Assembly: GCA_902798605.1 (NCBI GenBank)
Contig: CADBXH010000033.1
Span: forward strand, 1 to 15,799
Reading direction: 5' to 3'
From: an uncultured Ruminococcus sp.
GTDB taxonomy: Bacteria; Bacillota_A; Clostridia; Oscillospirales; Acutalibacteraceae
DNA length: 15,799 bases
In this document: piece after piece, positions 7,578-15,066 of the stretch
Layout: every line of letters begins with the position of its first letter
Position numbering within the stretch: position 1 is the stretch's first letter
Notes under the pieces: model-generated
The model's input: the letters and a program-made list of their open reading frames with translations, nothing else
The model's database searches: none
What the model was told of the DNA's origin: nothing
Program-made: the position numbers and the translations under genes

Positions 7578-10166
7578 TTATAACATATTCTTTAATTCAT
7601 ACAGTAAGTTCATCGCCTCTATCGGCGTCAATGTGTTGAGGTCAACTTTACTTAATTTATCTATAACAGGGCTTTGTGCTACTCCGAGCAACGAAAGCTG
7701 GGCTTCCTCATCAGCATTTGTTTTCTGAATGACAGTCTCAGCCCTGCCGTTTTCAAGGTCGGCAAGTATCTCCTTAGCTCTGTTTATTATTGAGTTTGGA
7801 ACACCGGCGAGCTTTGCTACTTCAATTCCGTAGCTGTCGTCAGCTCCTCCGGGAACGATCCTGCGTAAAAATGTTATGTCGTCTCCGCGTTTTTTAACGG
7901 CGATGTTGTAATTCTTAACGCCGTCGAGCAATTCCTCCATAACCGTAAGCTCGTGGTAATGAGTCGCGAAGAGCGTTTTGGCGCCGAGCTTCTTTTTGTC
8001 GGCACAGAATTCAAGAACAGCTCTTGCTATACTCATTCCATCAAAGGTTGAAGTACCTCTGCCGATTTCATCAAGGATCAACAAACTTCTTGATGTCGCG
8101 TTTTTTACGATATTAGCGACCTCGTTCATCTCAACCATAAAAGTAGACTGACCCGAAGCCAAATCATCAGACGCGCCGACCCTTGTGAAAATGCTGTCAA
8201 CAATTCCGATTTGGGCGGATGAAGCGGGAACAAAGCAACCGATCTGCGCCATTAAAACAATCAGCGCTATCTGACGCATATATGTAGATTTACCCGCCAT
8301 ATTCGGACCGGTGATGATCGCGACCCTGTCGCCCTTGCTGTCAAGGTTAACATCATTCGGAACAAATGATGAGTTTTTAAGAAGAAGCTCAACGACCGGA
8401 TGACGTGAGTCTTTGATTTTGATAGACGTAGACTGGGTAACATCGGGACGTACATAACGGTTATCGGACGCGACATTTGCGAACGAATCAAGTACATCGA
8501 GCGTAGCGATCGCCTTTGAAGTCCTCTGTATCCTGTCAAGGCTTTGCGCCACCTTTTGGCGGATTTCCTCAAACAAACTGAATTCAAGCGCAACGGAACG
8601 ATCCTTCGCTCCCAAAATTCTCGCTTCAACTTCCTTTAAGTCAGGCGTGATATAACGCTCGCAGTTTGTCAGCGTTTGCTTGCGTATGTATGTGTCGGGC
8701 ACCATATTCTTGTAAGAATTTGTGACCTCTATATAGTAACCGAAAACCCGGTTATAACCGACCTTCAGCTTTGGTATACCTGTTTTATCCCTCTGCTCGG
8801 CTTCTATTTGAGCAAGGATATCCTTTGAGTTGTTCATATCGTTGTTGACAACATCAAGCTCGGAATTATACCCCTGCTTTATCATACCGCCTTCCCTTAC
8901 GGTAAAGGGCGGCTGCTCAACGATCGCGCTGTCTATCAGCGAATGGATATCCTCAAGCAAATCAATATTCTTATAAATCAGTTTTAAGTGTGAAGCCTTG
9001 CACGAGCTCAAAAGTGATGAAATTTGCGGCAGATCCTGAATTGCCGAGCAAAGTGACCTTAAATCTCTGGCATTGGCAGAACCGTAAACGATCTTGGTCA
9101 TAAGCCTGTCGATATCAAAAATACCCGACAGGTTCTCGGTCAATTCGAGCCTGAGCACAGTGTCATTAACAAGCTCCTCGACCGCGCTTTGACGGTTGTT
9201 GATCGTCGAAATATTCATCAGCGGATGCTCAAGCCAAGAACGGATAAGCCTCTTGCCCATCGCGGTCTTTGTCTTGTCGATGACCCAAAGCAACGATCCG
9301 CGCTTTTCCTTGCTGAGCATAGTCTGTGTAAGCTCAAGATTACGTTGAGTATTGAAGTCGAGCTTCATATACTGAGACTCGGAATATGTGTCGATCTGAG
9401 TGATCCGCTCAAGACCGCTCATCTGTGTCTCTTTTAGATAATCTATAAGCGCTCCGACCGCGCATATAACGTCAGGCTTGTCCTTGATTTTTTCAAATTC
9501 TTCTCCAAAGTGATCCAGAGCGGTTTTAGAGCAAGTTTTTATGTTGAATTTTTCATCCTCTAAAAGCTCTACTCCCGCCGAAAGCTTTTGCTTTATAAAT
9601 GCCGGAAGCTGCTTAATTTCAATAACAGTTCCGCCGAGCAAAATTTCCTTCGGCGCGTAGCTTGAAAGCTGATTGATAAGGATATTATAGGAATCCTTAC
9701 CACTTATTTCTGTAGCGTTTAATTCTCCTGTAGAAATATCGCAGAAGCAAAGACCGATGGTTTTGGCTGAAGAATACATACAACAGATGTAGTTGTTCTT
9801 ACCTTCCTCGAGCATACTCTGCTCCATTACGGTGCCGGGGGTGATAACGCGGATAACATCGCGCTTTACTATTCCCTTTGCCGCCTTGGGGTCCTCGGTC
9901 TGCTCACAGATAGCCACCTTGTATCCGCGCGATACAAGCTTTGCTATATATCCCTCGCAACTGTGGAACGGTACGCCGCACATCGGCGCGCGTTCCTCCT
10001 GTCCGCAGTCGCGTCCTGTAAGTGTAAGCTCAAGCTCACGCGAAGCGGTCAGGGCGTCATCGTAAAACATCTCGTAAAAATCGCCGAGACGGTAAAATAA
10101 TATACAGTCCTTGTTGGCTTCTTTAATTTCAAAATACTGCTGCATCATCGGGGACAACTGAGCCAT
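7578..10166 (-). CDS. mutS: DNA mismatch repair protein MutS
   Basis: MutS1-type mismatch sensor, 862 aa, full family length. Residues 1 to about 110 form the mismatch-recognition domain with the Phe-x-Glu wedge at 30 to 32 in LGDFYEMFYDDA. Connector, core/lever and clamp domains follow (for example GYYIEVTNSYKN). The C-terminal ABC-type ATPase has Walker A ITGPNMAGKST at about 617 to 627, the signature region LASGQSTFMVEM, Walker B LLILDEIGRGTSTFDG and the switch histidine in FATHYHEL. The last 60 residues carry the helix-turn-helix dimerisation segment and a Glu/Gln-rich tail. ATG at 10166 has AAGGAG 9 bases upstream. mutS and mutL are adjacent and in the order usual for Firmicutes. No sign of damage or of the endonuclease-fused MutS2 type. 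Confidence 0.98.
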   Translation of the reverse strand: MAQLSPMMQQYFEIKEANKDCILFYRLGDFYEMFYDDALTASRELELTLTGRDCGQEERAPMCGVPFHSCEGYIAKLVSRGYKVAICEQTEDPKAAKGIVKRDVIRVITPGTVMEQSMLEEGKNNYICCMYSSAKTIGLCFCDISTGELNATEISGKDSYNILINQLSSYAPKEILLGGTVIEIKQLPAFIKQKLSAGVELLEDEKFNIKTCSKTALDHFGEEFEKIKDKPDVICAVGALIDYLKETQMSGLERITQIDTYSESQYMKLDFNTQRNLELTQTMLSKEKRGSLLWVIDKTKTAMGKRLIRSWLEHPLMNISTINNRQSAVEELVNDTVLRLELTENLSGIFDIDRLMTKIVYGSANARDLRSLCSAIQDLPQISSLLSSCKASHLKLIYKNIDLLEDIHSLIDSAIVEQPPFTVREGGMIKQGYNSELDVVNNDMNNSKDILAQIEAEQRDKTGIPKLKVGYNRVFGYYIEVTNSYKNMVPDTYIRKQTLTNCERYITPDLKEVEARILGAKDRSVALEFSLFEEIRQKVAQSLDRIQRTSKAIATLDVLDSFANVASDNRYVRPDVTQSTSIKIKDSRHPVVELLLKNSSFVPNDVNLDSKGDRVAIITGPNMAGKSTYMRQIALIVLMAQIGCFVPASSAQIGIVDSIFTRVGASDDLASGQSTFMVEMNEVANIVKNATSRSLLILDEIGRGTSTFDGMSIARAVLEFCADKKKLGAKTLFATHYHELTVMEELLDGVKNYNIAVKKRGDDITFLRRIVPGGADDSYGIEVAKLAGVPNSIINRAKEILADLENGRAETVIQKTNADEEAQLSLLGVAQSPVIDKLSKVDLNTLTPIEAMNLLYELKNML

Positions 10167-10203
10167 TTGCCTACACTCCTTTCATAAACTTATTAGATAA
10201 TTA

Positions 10204-10608
10204 TCAACCGCAGCCGCCGCAGGTCGCGCAGCTTCCCGTACAGCTCTCGTCGTAATCGGCGGTTTCGGGATCTTTACCTTCTGCGCTCTGAGAAATTATC
10301 GCGTTTACACGGTTCATAACCTTGTCAAACTCACCCTTTGCGTCGTTATATGCCTGCATATGCTCGTTTGCCATAATATTTGAGTAGATTTCGCGCATTT
10401 CGGTATTGAGCTGATTGAGCTTGTCCTGATCCTTGTCCTTTTTAAACTGCTCTTCATTGATCTCGAGCCTTTTGATATTGAACTGACCGATAAGAGTCTG
10501 AAGCGCTGTATCAGCGTCAGCCTCTGCCTGGATCTTATGAAGATTGATATATGCTTCTTCCTGCTGTATAGACTTTCCTAATTCTCTTGCAAGTGCGATT
10601 GTATCCAT
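10204..10608 (-). CDS. ricA: YlbF/YmcA family regulator, RicA-like, with tetracysteine tail
   Basis: Small helical protein of 134 aa in the YlbF/YmcA (com_ylbF) family. In B. subtilis, RicA (YmcA), RicF (YlbF) and RicT form an Fe-S-containing complex that affects RNase Y-dependent mRNA processing, competence, biofilm and sporulation. The helical domain (about 1 to 108) has DTIALARELGKSIQQEEAY and a middle NIKRLEINEEQ segment. The tail carries Cys123, Cys127, Cys130 and Cys133 (C-X3-C-X2-C-X2-C) before the stop, good candidate metal or Fe-S ligands. Position supports RicA/YmcA rather than RicF: in B. subtilis ymcA lies directly between miaB (ymcB) and the mutS region, as here. ATG at 10608 has GGAG 8 bases upstream, and miaB ends 13 bases before. 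The family is sure; the ricA assignment rests mainly on synteny. Confidence 0.82.
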   Translation of the reverse strand: MDTIALARELGKSIQQEEAYINLHKIQAEADADTALQTLIGQFNIKRLEINEEQFKKDKDQDKLNQLNTEMREIYSNIMANEHMQAYNDAKGEFDKVMNRVNAIISQSAEGKDPETADYDESCTGSCATCGGCG

Positions 10609-10621
10609 AATAAAATCTCCT

Positions 10622-12034
10622 TTATTTTAACTTTCCTTTTAATATCCAATTCCTTGCGCTTGTGATCTCGGCGTTTTGGAATGTTCCTATCAGGCTTTTG
10701 TCACCCTCAAGCTCTACGATTATGTTGCCGCTTGTGCGGGCGTTTAATTCACCTGTTTTTTCTTTTACGCTTTCAATAAGCACCTTTTCTGTTTTTCCTA
10801 CCATCGAGGAACAACGCTTTGCGGCGATCTCCTCCTGAACATCAAGCAGTTCTTGAAACCATTTTGACTTTTCCTCTGCCGGAACAGGATCGTCCATCTT
10901 CTCGGCGGGAGTTCCGACTCTTGGAGAAAAGATAAATGTAAACAGTGATGTAAATTCCACCTCACGGATAAGCGAAAGCGTTTCTTTAAAGTCCTCATAT
11001 GTTTCGCCCGGGAAACCTACGATTATATCGCTTGTTAGCGATATATTTTTGATTTTCTCCTTGGCGTATGCTATCGTTTCAAGATATTTCTTGCGGTCAT
11101 AGTGCCTGTTCATCACCTTTAATATCCTGTCCGATCCGCTCTGGAACGGCAGGTGCAAATGCTTTGAAATATGCTTTGAACCCGCTATCGCGTCAATGAG
11201 TTCCTTTGAGCAATCCTTCGGGTGCGAGGTCATAAACCTCAGCCAGTAGTCGCCCTCGATCTCATCTATCTCTGATATAAGCTGAGCAAAGCTGACCGGA
11301 TTTTCCAATGTCTTGCCGTAGGAATTAACATTTTGACCGAGCAAGGTGATGTCCTTGAATCCGCTTTGGATCATATCACGCGCTTCGGAAACGATAATAT
11401 TCTTTTCTCTGCTTCGCTCTCTGCCGCGAACATACGGAACAACGCAGTAGGTGCAGAAGTTATTGCATCCGTACATTATCGGCAGCCAGCCCTTGAAGGT
11501 TCCGTCACGGTGAGTAGGGATACCCTCATAAATCTTTTTATCATCGTTACCGCGTTCAAAAACACGGTTTCCGTTGACAAGCGAGCTGTACATAAGCTCG
11601 GGAAAATGATGAAGCGAATGGGTCCCGAACACCAAGCCCACAAACGGAAAGCTCTTGTAAATGCGGTTAGCGACGTGCTCCTGCTCCATCATACAGCCGC
11701 ACAGAGCAATTAGTATTTGCGGATGTCTGCGCTTGATATTTTTCAGCGCTCCGACATTTCCGAACACCCTGTCCTCGGCGTGTTCTCTGACTGCGCAGGT
11801 GTTAAATAAAATAAAATCGGCGTTTTCAGGCTCATCGGTAAAATCAAAGCCCGAACTCTGTAACATTCCCTTGATCTTTTCACTGTCGGCTACATTTTGC
11901 TGGCAGCCGTAGGTGCGTACAAACGCGAGCGGTTTTTCTCCGCGTTTGCGGATCTCCATGATCTCGGAAATTAAGTTCATATACTCTATTTGTTTTTCAG
12001 ACAGTTTATCGGACTTAATTATATTTCCGGCCAA
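10622..12034 (-). CDS. miaB: tRNA-2-methylthio-N6-dimethylallyladenosine synthase MiaB
   Basis: Radical SAM methylthiotransferase, 470 aa, that converts i6A37 made by MiaA into ms2i6A37 using two [4Fe-4S] clusters. The N-terminal UPF0004 domain supplies Cys44 (TYGCQQNVADSE), Cys80 (FNTCAVREHAEDR) and Cys114 (LCGCMMEQEH) for the auxiliary cluster. The radical SAM motif is MYGCNNFCTYCVVPYVRGRERSR with Cys190, Cys194 and Cys197. A TRAM RNA-binding domain occupies about 395 to 468. The full AVREHAEDR and YVRGRERSR patterns point to MiaB rather than MtaB or RimO. Start is TTG at 12034 with AGGAGG 7 bases upstream. An N-terminal extension of about 30 residues precedes the UPF0004 core, as in other Firmicute MiaB proteins. 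It is the first gene behind the promoter at 12074 to 12102. Confidence 0.97.
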   Translation of the reverse strand: MAGNIIKSDKLSEKQIEYMNLISEIMEIRKRGEKPLAFVRTYGCQQNVADSEKIKGMLQSSGFDFTDEPENADFILFNTCAVREHAEDRVFGNVGALKNIKRRHPQILIALCGCMMEQEHVANRIYKSFPFVGLVFGTHSLHHFPELMYSSLVNGNRVFERGNDDKKIYEGIPTHRDGTFKGWLPIMYGCNNFCTYCVVPYVRGRERSREKNIIVSEARDMIQSGFKDITLLGQNVNSYGKTLENPVSFAQLISEIDEIEGDYWLRFMTSHPKDCSKELIDAIAGSKHISKHLHLPFQSGSDRILKVMNRHYDRKKYLETIAYAKEKIKNISLTSDIIVGFPGETYEDFKETLSLIREVEFTSLFTFIFSPRVGTPAEKMDDPVPAEEKSKWFQELLDVQEEIAAKRCSSMVGKTEKVLIESVKEKTGELNARTSGNIIVELEGDKSLIGTFQNAEITSARNWILKGKLK

Positions 12035-12073
12035 ATAAACGCCTCCTAACCCATTTTACTTATTAACCCTAAT

Positions 12074-12102
12074 ATTATATCACAAGTTATTTGTCATTTC
12101 AA
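12074..12102 (-). promoter_or_regulatory. Sigma-A promoter of the miaB to ileS operon
   Basis: On the minus strand TTGAAA (12097 to 12102) is followed by a 17-base spacer and a perfect TATAAT (12074 to 12079). It lies in the only sizeable gap (12035 to 12142, 108 bases) before miaB, about 40 bases from the TTG start. The gap is AT-rich and has no clear terminator for yunB. No further promoter of this quality is seen at any of the downstream junctions. Confidence 0.8.
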
Positions 12103-12142
12103 TAACAATTCACTGTTTTATCACAATATTTTGAAAAGTTTT

Positions 12143-12799
12143 CTAATAGAGTAAATGATTACCACCATATGTTGTGGGAATCTCCCCCACGATAACCGAC
12201 TGAGCAAGCTCATAATCCGTATCAAAAGTCATCTCGCCCTGATGATCAACCGAACCTGTTACTATATGAGAAGTAATTATGAGCTTGATGTGGTGTATAG
12301 TCTGATTTATTCCGGCGCTTTCAAAGCTGCTTTCTATTTTTGAATTAAAATTGCCCGTCAAACAAAATGTCAGCGGAATATCGGGCCCTGCGTTAGAAAG
12401 CAATGTCAATCCCGTAAACGCTCCGAGGGGTATTTTCATCTCTGAACGTTTTATTTTTGCCACTTCATCCTGAGCCGATTTAGTAACAGCCGCCTTGAAT
12501 AAGTTGATATTTTTTGAATTTGTCTCAACAGACTTTACCTTTCCGTCGCTGCCGTACTGAACAATGGCTAAGTCATTATAATCAAAAGCCAAATCATTCA
12601 AGGTATTTTCTACCGCGTCCGATAACGCGTCGGTCGTAATCTGCCCCGCAAAATTCACTATATAGTCTTTTGAAAACTGTGACGCTTTAGCTTCAAACGC
12701 CTTTACGGCAAATACGATCATCATTGAAAAAGATATAATCAAACAAAGTATTTTAATCGAAGTCCTGTTGAATCCTCTGTTGTGTCGCCTGTAAAGCAA
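12143..12799 (-). CDS. yunB: Sporulation protein YunB
   Basis: YunB-family sporulation protein, 218 aa with this start. In B. subtilis yunB is a mother-cell (sigma-E) gene needed for normal sporulation; its biochemical role is unknown. A basic N-terminus (YRRHNRGFNR) is followed by one membrane segment (about 16 to 34), then an extracytoplasmic domain. The family blocks are IPLGAFTGLTLLSNAGPDIPLTF (split over residues 123 to 145), a beta-strand repeat resembling IHHIKLIITSHIV, and VIVGEIPTTYG near the C-terminus. The start is awkward: the only usable codon is TTG at 12799 in the T-tract of the preceding terminator, with GAGGGG (12807 to 12812) 7 bases upstream as the only SD-like sequence, located in the hairpin arm. 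No in-frame stop separates it from the upstream gene, so a rare-codon start elsewhere cannot be excluded. No sigma-E promoter could be assigned. Confidence 0.85.
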   Translation of the reverse strand: MLYRRHNRGFNRTSIKILCLIISFSMMIVFAVKAFEAKASQFSKDYIVNFAGQITTDALSDAVENTLNDLAFDYNDLAIVQYGSDGKVKSVETNSKNINLFKAAVTKSAQDEVAKIKRSEMKIPLGAFTGLTLLSNAGPDIPLTFCLTGNFNSKIESSFESAGINQTIHHIKLIITSHIVTGSVDHQGEMTFDTDYELAQSVIVGEIPTTYGGNHLLY

Positions 12800-12833
12800 A
12801 AAAACACCCCTCGTACATAGTATACGAGAGGTG
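12798..12833 (-). terminator. Rho-independent terminator after the efp/CD1247-type unit
   Basis: On the minus strand an 11-bp stem (12823 to 12833 with 12805 to 12815, one G-U pair) closes a 7-base loop and is followed by seven T residues (12798 to 12804). It starts 15 bases after the stop of the CD1247-type gene. Its 3' arm contains GAGGGG and its T-tract supplies the first two bases of the yunB TTG start. Confidence 0.9.
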
Positions 12834-12848
12834 AAAATATGTGTGGTT

Positions 12849-13334
12849 TTAGAATTTCAAATCACTATCATCATCAGCATCGCAGCCTGAGCAACCCTCA
12901 CAGTTGAGATCACACTCGGGATCCTCATCGGCGAAAATACCCGAAAAATCAAACTCGAGCAACTCTTTGCAGTTGGGACATTCGATCTCGCCCTCAAGGA
13001 GAACATCCTCGGAAACGTTGATCTTCTGTCCGCAGGAACCGCAGGTTACCTCATAAAAAGGATTGTCATCATCGAAATCAATATCATCGCAGTCGTCAAA
13101 ATCCTCGTCCTCATCGTCATAGAGGTCAGACTCAACTTCTGCCAAATCTTCATCGATCTCATCAACCTGCTCGCTGAGCTCGTCATAAAGCTCCTCGACA
13201 TCTGTGAGGTCATAAGCGATATCATCAAGCAAATCTACGATCGCGTTGATGACCTTTACCTCGGGCTTGCTTTCGTCAAGCGCAAGTCCTTCCGCAAGAC
13301 CTTTGATATAAGCGATTTTTTCAGTAATAGTCAT
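12849..13334 (-). CDS. CD1247-type acidic zinc-ribbon protein
   Basis: Protein of 161 aa, function unknown. Residues 1 to about 50 (ITEKIAYIKGLAEGLALDES, then INAIVDLLDDIAYDL) match the N-terminal domain named after C. difficile CD1247. A very acidic coiled stretch follows (about 45 to 92), then a zinc ribbon with Cys98-X2-Cys101 and Cys119-X2-Cys122, then a tail with Cys141, Cys145, Cys148 and Cys151 (C-X3-C-X2-C-X2-C) and an Asp-rich end. The frame is open to 13514, but that extension lies inside efp and is low-complexity Arg/Ser. The ATG at 13334 has GGGAAGG, within the last codons of efp, about 8 bases upstream and is clearly the start. Only 4 bases separate it from the efp stop, so the two are coupled. 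It may be a metal-dependent regulator or ribosome-associated factor; this is a guess from composition. Confidence 0.82.
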   Translation of the reverse strand: MTITEKIAYIKGLAEGLALDESKPEVKVINAIVDLLDDIAYDLTDVEELYDELSEQVDEIDEDLAEVESDLYDDEDEDFDDCDDIDFDDDNPFYEVTCGSCGQKINVSEDVLLEGEIECPNCKELLEFDFSGIFADEDPECDLNCEGCSGCDADDDSDLKF

Positions 13335-13338
13335 AAGC

Positions 13339-13896
13339 TTATGCCCTTCCCATATACTCGCCGGTTCTGGTGTCGATCTGGATGATCTCGCCCTCGTCAA
13401 TAAACAGGGGAACCTTGATCTCCGCGCCTGTCTCCAGAGTAGCGGGCTTTGTAGCGTTTGTAGCTGTATCGCCCTTGAAGCCGGGATCAGTCTTTGTGAT
13501 TTCGAGCTCAACAAAGTTAGGCGGCTCTACGCCGAAAACATTGCCCTTGTAAGAAAGGATCTTACAAACCATATTCTCTTTAACAAACTTGAAATTGTCG
13601 CTGAGAACGCTCTTGTTGATAGGGATCTGCTCCCAAGTCTCGGTGTCCATAAAGTAATAAAGGTCACCGTCGTTGTAGCTGTACTCCATATCCTTTCTCT
13701 CGATAAAGGCTGTGGGATATTTATCGTTGGGGTTAAAGGTCTTTTCAACAACTGCTCCTGTAATAACGTTTCTGATCTTTGTTCTTACAAACGCAGCTCC
13801 CTTACCCGGTTTAACGTGCTGGAACTCGATGATGGAAACAACCTGTCCATCCATCTCAAATGTTACGCCGTTTCTGAAATCACCTGCTGAAATCAT
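13339..13896 (-). CDS. efp: Elongation factor P
   Basis: EF-P, 185 aa, binds the ribosome between P and E sites and relieves stalling at polyproline stretches. Three beta-barrel domains are present. Domain I carries the loop [14 protein letters not shown], whose tip Lys32 is the residue that is post-translationally modified in many bacteria. Domain II has [23 protein letters not shown]. Domain III has the EF-P signature [23 protein letters not shown] and ends [24 protein letters not shown] (split over the last 24 residues). ATG at 13896 has AGGAGG 8 bases upstream. A lysine at position 32 leaves open the modification route; no EpmA/B/C or YmfI gene is in the window. It has its own promoter and leads a two-gene unit. 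Confidence 0.98.
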   Translation of the reverse strand: MISAGDFRNGVTFEMDGQVVSIIEFQHVKPGKGAAFVRTKIRNVITGAVVEKTFNPNDKYPTAFIERKDMEYSYNDGDLYYFMDTETWEQIPINKSVLSDNFKFVKENMVCKILSYKGNVFGVEPPNFVELEITKTDPGFKGDTATNATKPATLETGAEIKVPLFIDEGEIIQIDTRTGEYMGRA

Positions 13897-13958
13897 TGTA
13901 ATTACCTCCTATAATTCTAATACGGAAATATAAATATACCGTAAAAATACTTCATCTT

Positions 13959-13987
13959 ATTATACTAAATTCTGACTCAAAATGCAA
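13959..13987 (-). promoter_or_regulatory. Sigma-A promoter of efp
   Basis: Minus strand TTGCAT (13982 to 13987), 17-base spacer, TATAAT (13959 to 13964). The leader of about 55 bases ends in an AGGAGG ribosome binding site and contains a weak inverted repeat (TACGG with CCGTA, 5 bp, 12-base loop). The -35 box starts a few bases behind the stop of the upstream peptidase gene, and no terminator is visible in this 96-base gap. Confidence 0.8.
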
Positions 13988-13992
13988 GGGTT

Positions 13993-15066
13993 TTAAAGAA
14001 TAATTAGCTCTTTGGGCAAAGAAACAAAGTTTTTATACCCGCTGTCAGTAACGCAGAGCATATCTTCTATCCTCACACCGAATCTATCGGGAAGATAAAT
14101 TCCCGGCTCATCGGTAATGACCATACCGCTTTTGAGCACTGTTTCGCTCTTTGTTGAGACCATCGGAGCCTCGTGTATATCAAGCCCTACTCCGTGCCCT
14201 GTTGAATGACCGAAGTATTCGCCGTAGCCCTCCGCGGTTATAATATCACGCGCGGCTTTGTCTACATCGCAGCATTTAACGCATGCTTTGATTTTTTCAA
14301 GTGCGGTAAGCTGAGCCTTTAAAACAATATTATAAATTGTTTCCATATCGTCTGTAGCATATTTGACAGCGACAGTCCGGGTGGTATCGCTGTGATACCC
14401 CTCATATACCGCACCGAAATCAAAAGTGAAAAAGTCACCCTCTCTGACTATATCATCAGACGGTACACCGTGAGGCAAGGATGTCTTTTTACCGGTGATC
14501 GTTATCAAATCAAACGACTTACATTCCGCGCCGTAGATATTCATCAAATATTCAAGTCTTGCTGATATTTCCTTTTCGCTCACGCCGGGCTTTACGTAAT
14601 TTAGCACTTCAAGATAAGCCTTTTCGGCGATATTCTGCGCCTTTTGTATCTTCTCGATCTCGCTGTCGTCCTTGATGATCCTGATATCTTCAATATGCCT
14701 GCAAAGCGATGTTTCCGCACGGCAGTCAATATCGTTCCCCGCAAAGAACTTCTTAAAGCGTTCAAACCGCGACACTGTGATGCAGTCGGCTTCAAGCACA
14801 AGGTCTTTAATTCCCTCGTTTTTTAAAATCCCGAGCAGATCATCTGTCAGCTTTTTGAACATCACGACCTTGCAGTTGCGCGATTTTTTCTTTGCCGCCT
14901 CGATATAACGAAAATCTACAAGAAGATAACTCTCGTTTTTAGTAACGAGAAAATACCCTTCGCTGTGGAAAAAGCCTGAAAAGTAACCGATGTTTACTTC
15001 ATTAGTCAACATTATAGCTTGGTCGGAGTTGTTAATATAGCTCTTTAACTTATCATTCAAAGTCAA
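13993..15066 (-). CDS. Xaa-Pro aminopeptidase / M24 family metallopeptidase
   Basis: Cytoplasmic dinuclear-metal aminopeptidase of the M24B group, 357 aa, which should release N-terminal residues preceding proline or process related dipeptides. The N-terminal creatinase-type domain (1 to about 125) is followed by the pita-bread catalytic domain. The metal ligands are all visible: Asp in FFTFDFGAVYEGYHSDTTRTV (both the DFG and the SDTT aspartates), His in FGHSTGHGVGLDIHEAP, Glu in VITDEPGIYLP and Glu in GVRIEDML. Start is TTG at 15066 with GGAG 7 bases upstream, inside the end of aroQ, giving a 14-base overlap and probable coupling. An aroQ-peptidase-efp order is common in Firmicutes. The exact substrate (Xaa-Pro dipeptidase or aminopeptidase P) cannot be told from the sequence. 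Confidence 0.94.
   Translation of the reverse strand: MTLNDKLKSYINNSDQAIMLTNEVNIGYFSGFFHSEGYFLVTKNESYLLVDFRYIEAAKKKSRNCKVVMFKKLTDDLLGILKNEGIKDLVLEADCITVSRFERFKKFFAGNDIDCRAETSLCRHIEDIRIIKDDSEIEKIQKAQNIAEKAYLEVLNYVKPGVSEKEISARLEYLMNIYGAECKSFDLITITGKKTSLPHGVPSDDIVREGDFFTFDFGAVYEGYHSDTTRTVAVKYATDDMETIYNIVLKAQLTALEKIKACVKCCDVDKAARDIITAEGYGEYFGHSTGHGVGLDIHEAPMVSTKSETVLKSGMVITDEPGIYLPDRFGVRIEDMLCVTDSGYKNFVSLPKELIIL

Noticed and set aside
7193..7639. 148-codon plus-strand open frame
   Set aside because: Antisense to the conserved N-terminus of mutL and the end of mutS; Ser/Thr-rich shadow translation without a ribosome binding site or family match.
12103..12142. Possible terminator behind yunB
   Set aside because: Only 4-base AT-rich inverted repeats are present, with no GC stem followed by a T-tract.
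12819..12841. Possible sigma-E promoter for yunB (ATATT then TATACT)
   Set aside because: The spacing of about 10 to 11 bases is too short for the known sigma-E arrangement, and TATACT is only a loose match to the -10 consensus.
13335..13514. N-terminal extension of the CD1247-type protein into efp
   Set aside because: The extension is Arg/Ser-rich shadow of efp in another frame, and the ATG at 13334 has a good SD and starts the conserved domain.
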